Of a DNA stretch of 64,000 nucleotides, positions 57,570-64,000 are shown piece by piece. The position numbers were made by a program, and so were the translations under genes. Source of the DNA: Pempheris klunzingeri (Eukaryota; Chordata; Actinopteri; Acropomatiformes; Pempheridae); contig NC_092019.1 in the NCBI RefSeq assembly GCF_042242105.1, positions 27,304,828-27,368,827 on the forward strand, given 5' to 3'. A model generated the notes under the pieces. The model was not told the DNA's origin. It ran no database searches and saw only the letters and a program-made list of their open reading frames with translations. Each line of letters starts with the position of its first letter. The first letter of the stretch is position 1.

Positions 57570-58054
57570 ATGTAGTCAAATTAATCCATGCATTTGTCAC
57601 TTCTAGGTTGGACTATTGCAACTCCTTATTATCAGGCTGCCCCAGTAAGTCCTTAAAGACTCTCCAGCTGGTCCAGAACACTGCTGCTCGTGTACTGACG
57701 AGAACTAAGAGAAGAGACCATATTTCTCCTGTACTGGCTTCTCTTCATTGGCTTCCAGTAAAATCTAGAATAGAGTTTAAAATCCTTTTCGTCACATACA
57801 AGGTTCTTAAGGGTCAGGCTCCATCATATCTTAAAGAACTCATAGTACCATACTACCCCACTAGAGCACTGTGCTCCCAGAATGCAGGCCTACTGGTGGT
57901 TCCTAAAGTCCTTAAAAGGAGTGATGGAGCCAGAGCTTTCAGCTATCAGGCTCCTCTCCTGTGGAACCTCCTTCCAGTTTGGGTTCGGGGGGCAGACACA
58001 CTCTCTACATTTAAGAGAAGACTAAAAACCTTCCTTAGTGATAAAGCAACTTGA
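57570..58054 (+). mobile_element. L2/CR1-type LINE fragment with intact reading frame
   Basis: Encodes about 160 residues without a stop: [79 protein letters not shown] and [13 protein letters not shown]. This is the last part of the RT polyprotein. The 5' portion and the entire 3' tail are missing. The open frame extends leftward by chance through the antisense of the sh3bp5 exon. The uninterrupted frame suggests a young copy. Confidence 0.88.
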
Positions 58055-60012
58055 TTTCTTAAGGGTAATATTATCCAAAGATATTATGTAGCTTTAAAGT
58101 CATTTCAGTATGTCCTTGGTACCACACTTTCTCTGTCCAAATCAAAACATTGTCTCCATGTTTAAGTGTATGTAAAATCAAAATCATAAATGTAAAAACT
58201 GATTTGCATTGATTTAAAGGAAAAGAGTCAAAGGTTTGTATTAAAATGTTTCTATATTGATCCTTAAAACTTTTCAGAACAGACAAACTTTACCTAAAAC
58301 AGAGATGTCAGTGCAGTTGTCATAAACTGATTTCAGAGGAATCACAACACAAAACTGGACACATCATCGAAGCTTGTTTTGCTAAATCTCACTAAACATC
58401 TTACTGCTGTACATTCCTTGAAATAAATATGGCAATAAACAACAGACACATTTCTTTCACAAAAACAATTTGCATTTAGAGAGAATACTGTACAACCTAG
58501 ACATTTGACTCACAATCCACCCAGAGGCTGAACACCAAGCATTGAAAAACAGTGCAGTCCAAACAAGTTTGGGGGTCCAGAGGAGGGGGAAGGTACTAGA
58601 GCCTTATGAAATATCTACCTTATGACATTTGCTAATATTTTACAGTCGAATTAAATATTTAATTGCACAATAATGCAGCAAAAATACTAGTTCTGACTTC
58701 CTTCACATAATACTAATGCATGCCAAGTACTAATACATGACCAATAATGTATATAATCCAGAATGGACAGGCAAACCTGCAATCCTGTCTTCCTCGCCAC
58801 ATTGTTACCAGCGCGCTGACAGTATTTGATACTTGTCCTGGACAGTGTGTTCCTTTTCAGGTCCACAACAAGCTTTTGGAGACCTTTAAAGGTATACTTG
58901 GGTTCGGGGAGGTAGGTGATGTTCAAACAAAAAACCACAAATGCAGTTTCTAGCAACCTCATCTTAACCTTGAGGACAGTCCCGATCTTGGTCTGTGATC
59001 CATGAGTTCTCACTGTGGTCTCCTTAATCTTGATCTCTAGATGCTTCATGGTGTAAGACCATGTTAACTTTCTAAAGCAAGGGAACAGGGTCTGAAGGGA
59101 ACCATCTTTAGTAAAAAATCTTTCCTAAATATAACATGAAATACACACAATATACAGGTTGAGAAAGTTCCTCCTGTTCATACTGGCTTTGAGGTGACCC
59201 CTTCAAACTGTAACACGACTGCACTGTAAGACATAGAGGACAAAGTCCACAGACCTCATTCAAAACTTCAGGTGAAGATAAAATGAAAAGCATGCAAGCA
59301 AAATCATGTGGCTATCTTCCAAATTTTCAGTGTTTTAGTCTCCTCTGTTTTTGAGCGTGTTTCCTGACTCAGCTGTGGTGGATGGAACTGCTGCCAGAAC
59401 ACATTTTGAGATCACAGTTTTTATAAGACTAAGAATATATTCTTACATGGCTGCCATTATGCTGTCTAGTGCTTTACCCCTCAGCCCTCTCTTTATGAAT
59501 ATCAGGGTTTACCTCTATCACAAAGTCTTTGGAGCACCACTCAGTGTAGAGCATACGTTAATCAATGGCCATGGCTGGATAAACACCAAGTATATAACAA
59601 TTAAATGGTCATTTTGAAGAGTTTTGTTTGGTTAGGCTTTACAGAAAGGGGCAAGGGGATATCTCAAAGTGTAAATGTAAGACAGCTCAACCACCCTAAA
59701 ATGCTGTTAAAAATTAGATAGATTGAACATAAATCATCACCATTACCATGACAGAGCATCATCTATAGCAAAGAAGAAGACCATAATTGTCTGGAGGAAC
59801 CACATAACTACCAAACCTGAGATGAAATTCTCTTTTTTCCTCACACACCTCCACCTTATTGTCACTGGCTGAGCCCCTCGAAATTACTTTTCCCAACTTG
59901 TCTCACATGAGAAATAAAACTTATCCACATACCTCTGGAGGGAAAAGATAGTAGCACAAATTTCATGACGCATTGATATTAACATATATGGCTTTATATC
60001 AGCATGGCTAGA
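58055..60012 (-). other. sh3bp5 intron, nothing recognised
   Basis: AT-rich. A minus-strand open frame of about 120 codons at 58687-59049 shows no family resemblance and no start context. Confidence 0.45.
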
Positions 60013-60352
60013 GCAGCATGGTGGTGTGGTGGTTAGCACTGTTGCCTCACAGTTCCGGGTTCAAATCCAGGTTGGAACCTGGGGTCTTTCTGTGTGGAGT
60101 TCACATGTTCTCACTGTGCTTGCATGGGTTTTCTCCAGGTACTCCGGCTTCCTCCCAAAATATCCCATGTCCGAAAGACATGCAGGTTAGGCTAATTGGT
60201 ACCTCTAAATTGCCCGTAGGTGTGAGTATGAGCATGAATGGTTGTCTGTCTCTGTGTGTTGGCCCTGTGATCGGCTGGCGACCAGGCCAGGTTAGCTGGG
60301 ATTGGCTCCAGCCTCACCGCAACCCTGAAGCAATATAGATAATGGATGGATG
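60013..60352 (+). repeat. Interspersed repeat (family R1), most complete copy
   Basis: GGTGGTTAGCACTGTTGCCT, GGGTTCAAATCC (B-box-like), TCTGTGTGGAGTTCACATGT, CTCTAAATTGCCCGTAGGTG, and a tail GATAATGGATGGATGGATTA. The tail resembles the 3' end of the LINE at 26723, suggesting LINE-driven mobility (inference). Confidence 0.85.
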
Positions 60353-60498
60353 GATTAACACGGCTTGTGAGTGCTAGCTACCTAATATTTACATTAACAT
60401 TAATTAACAGAAGTTGCTTACTGGCAGATAAACTAGAGAACAGCTCTTTTGTATCTTTATCTTCCCTAACTTTGACTGTTTTGTTTGGTTTTACATAC

Positions 60499-60544
60499 CT
60501 TCACAGTGTAGAGAGCTCTGGAGTTCCATGACAAATCCTCTGAC
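60499..60544 (-). CDS. Candidate 46-bp sh3bp5 exon (weak)
   Basis: Strong splice signals on the minus strand: acceptor TTTTCTCTCTCAG/GTCAGAG and donor GTGAAG/GTATGT. Read in the only frame that joins the next exon at phase 0, it gives SEDLSWNSRALYTVK before AQLEAQ. Mammalian SH3BP5 has VEDSKPYWEARRVARQ there. ED, W and R can be aligned only with gaps, so the match is poor. It could be an alternative exon or a chance pair of sites. Confidence 0.2.
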
Positions 60545-60824
60545 CTGAGAGAGAAAATGGCATCCTGTGTAACGGTCCTGGCTGTTGTTTGGCCTGTTCC
60601 CAGAGGATGAGGCTTCCATTTTTAACAAAACATACCTACTTCATGTCATCTCAGCATGATTTAGCCTAGTAAGTGTACACATCCTTCAAGATTGAGAAAG
60701 TTCTACAAGACTGTAATGTGGTTGAAAGGGAAACATAAATGAATTGTATAGTTTACACTAAATGCATATTTGTAAATTGAACAACCCCCCCAAATCCCAT
60801 TTTTCAGTGTGTATACCACTAGTA

Positions 60825-62433
<1,609 letters not shown>

Positions 62434-62435
62434 TA

Positions 62436-63394
62436 AGTGGTTTCATAAGTACCACTACTACTAACATTTTCACAATCTTTATATGAAGAAATACTTGCTG
62501 AATTCTATAAGATGATTAACAAGTGATGTCTTGTTTCTCCCTCCCACAAAATCTGTTTCTCAGAACATAGAAAATATGCCAGTTACACGACATATTAGAC
62601 TTTTTACCAATAGAAATATCAGCAAAATGTGGAGAATGGAGGCACGAGTTAGGTCCCACCACTTTTGCCAGACACTGTTGTATCCTTCTGTGAACCGTTT
62701 TTTCTATTAAAAAACTCCAGTCGTGTATTTGGGGACACTTTAGCCAACAATTAATAAGACATTAAGGATATAATCTAAAAGATTTTCATTTAAATAAATA
62801 TCTGTTAAGTCACAGAAGTCAGAAGGAGAAGAAAGAAAAAGGGGAATGAGCCTATGGCCCACTGATAAAAGCCATTATGCTTATATTTGACTGGACTGAG
62901 TATGAAACACTTAATGACATTTAAATTAAAAAGACAAGCACAGAAAGTGGTGACACTCAGTCAGACAGGGACAGACATTAGGCTTTAAACAGCTGCTCCC
63001 TCCTGTTATTAGTTACAGATAGTTAGAAACTTGACAGGAGATCCAATATGTGGGATAAAATGCAAATCCCTGTAAAATTTGCTGAATATTCGATCAAATG
63101 TTGATTCTACTGATCCAGTTTGTGCCAAATGAGTTACTGTACAAACATTGCTGTCTGTTTGTGTTGCTCTCTCTATTGCCTCTCTAAGGCAAGTTGATCC
63201 ACAGATCCAGCATCTTCCATCAGCTCTCTCGATCTCTAGCCTGCAGATGCTCTAATGTCACCACATGCTTAATGTAATTTAATTATCAATGGTCAACAAC
63301 ATGCCAACACAGCAAGACACAAACAATATCTGCCTTGTTGCCGTCACGTGTTTAGCTTTGTAGTCCACACTGCCTAAATGCACATGCTTACTTG
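62436..63394 (-). other. sh3bp5 intron, nothing recognised
   Basis: AT-rich, with no repeat family or exon that I can see. No sequence resembling the missing upstream sh3bp5 exons was found. Confidence 0.4.
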
Positions 63395-63516
63395 CTTACT
63401 TGGGTCTCTTTCTAATTAAAGAGTTTGGTCTAGACCTGCTCTTTATGTAAAGCGCCTTGAGATAACGCTGTTATGAATTGGCGCTATATAGATAAAGATT
63501 GATTGACTGATTAATC
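63395..63516 (+). mobile_element. L2/CR1-type LINE 3' end
   Basis: CTAATTAAAGAGTTTGGTCT, AAGCGCCTTGAGATAACGCT, TATAGATAAAGATTGATTGA. Only the last about 120 bp of the element is present. Confidence 0.85.
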
Positions 63517-63565
63517 ATTACATGCCTTTAAAGTCAAAACACCTCTGACAATGTTGAGCTGACAT

Positions 63566-63838
63566 GGTAAATGGTCTGTATTTGTATAGCGCCTTTCTAG
63601 TTATTTCAACTACTCAAAGCGCTTTTACATGACATCCTCATTCACCCATTCACACATTATTCATACAGGAGGGATCTACTTTGGAGGAGACTATTCTTTC
63701 ATACTCATTCACACTCTGAAGCCATGCTTCAGGAGCAAGTTAGGGTTCAGTGTCTTGCCCAAGGACACTTCAACATGTTGACCCATAGGAGCTGGGGATC
63801 GAACCCCCGACCTTCTGATTGAGGGACGACCCACTCTA
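63566..63838 (-). repeat. tRNA-derived SINE (family R2), head truncated
   Basis: GGTAAATGGTCTGTATTTGT through GGATCGAACCCCCGACCTTC and GAGGGACGACCCACTCTA. It lacks the last part of the A box. Same strand as sh3bp5. Confidence 0.85.
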
Positions 63839-64000
63839 ATGTCAAACATTATATTTTTGCTCTACTTGTGATAAAAATTTGAGAAAAGCAAATAGTAAAA
63901 GTTGTCTCTTCATTTTTCATCCCTCCAACAATTATAGCCTCACAGAGCCGCTGGTGCTGCAGAGTTTCAGTCTTGTTTTTCCTTCCTACCTCCTCCCCCT
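63839..64000. other. Right edge of window, inside sh3bp5 intron
   Basis: No exon recognised before the edge. Confidence 0.4.

Noticed and set aside
58687-59049. Minus-strand open frame of about 120 codons in the sh3bp5 intron
   Set aside because: No recognisable domain, splice sites do not fit sh3bp5, and it does not resemble the missing exons. Probably chance.

Overview
This is vertebrate nuclear DNA, almost certainly from a ray-finned fish. The evidence is: interrupted genes with GT-AG introns, convergent neighbours calpain-7 and SH3BP5 as in other vertebrates, Tc1-type transposons, L2/CR1-type LINEs ending in TTGA repeats, and tRNA-derived SINEs of teleost type. No bacterial, CRISPR or operon features are present. 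Three genes can be assembled from the sequence. (1) A nestin gene lies on the minus strand at 17783-10363 in four exons: a short head, an intermediate-filament rod, and a very long acidic tail. (2) A complete calpain-7 gene lies on the plus strand at 25203-39767. It has 21 exons, 826 codons plus stop, and keeps frame at every junction with an intact Cys-His-Asn triad. (3) The 3' six exons of SH3BP5 lie on the minus strand at 57498-47026. Its first exons lie beyond the right edge, apart from a weak candidate exon at 60499-60544. Calpain-7 and SH3BP5 converge tail to tail across about 7 kb. Nestin is upstream of calpain-7 and divergent from it. The genes are not functionally coupled: nestin is cytoskeletal, calpain-7 is an ESCRT-linked protease, and SH3BP5 is a Rab11 exchange factor and JNK scaffold. 

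Layout: 1-10.3 kb is gene-poor and full of mobile remnants: an inverted repeat copy, a Tc1 element at 3509-5087, and a rearranged LINE at 6221-8866 whose 5' part is inverted. 10.36-17.8 kb is nestin. 18.2-21.9 kb is a host repeat split by a non-autonomous LTR retrotransposon. 22-25 kb is LINE debris and the calpain-7 promoter region. 25.2-39.8 kb is calpain-7, with a LINE and a Tc1 fragment in intron 2. 40-47 kb is intergenic, with nested LINE, LTR and SINE fragments. 47-64 kb is SH3BP5, whose introns hold SINEs, a small MITE, a probable solo LTR, two LINE fragments and a second full-length dead Tc1 element. 

The most informative non-genic observation is that the LTR element at 18416-21748 interrupts a repeat whose uninterrupted copy is present at about 45591-45888. 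This empty site fixes the LTR boundaries and a 4-bp target duplication. I see no convincing new biological system. The unusual material is mobile-element architecture, plus an SH3BP5 carboxy-terminus that differs from the mammalian one.
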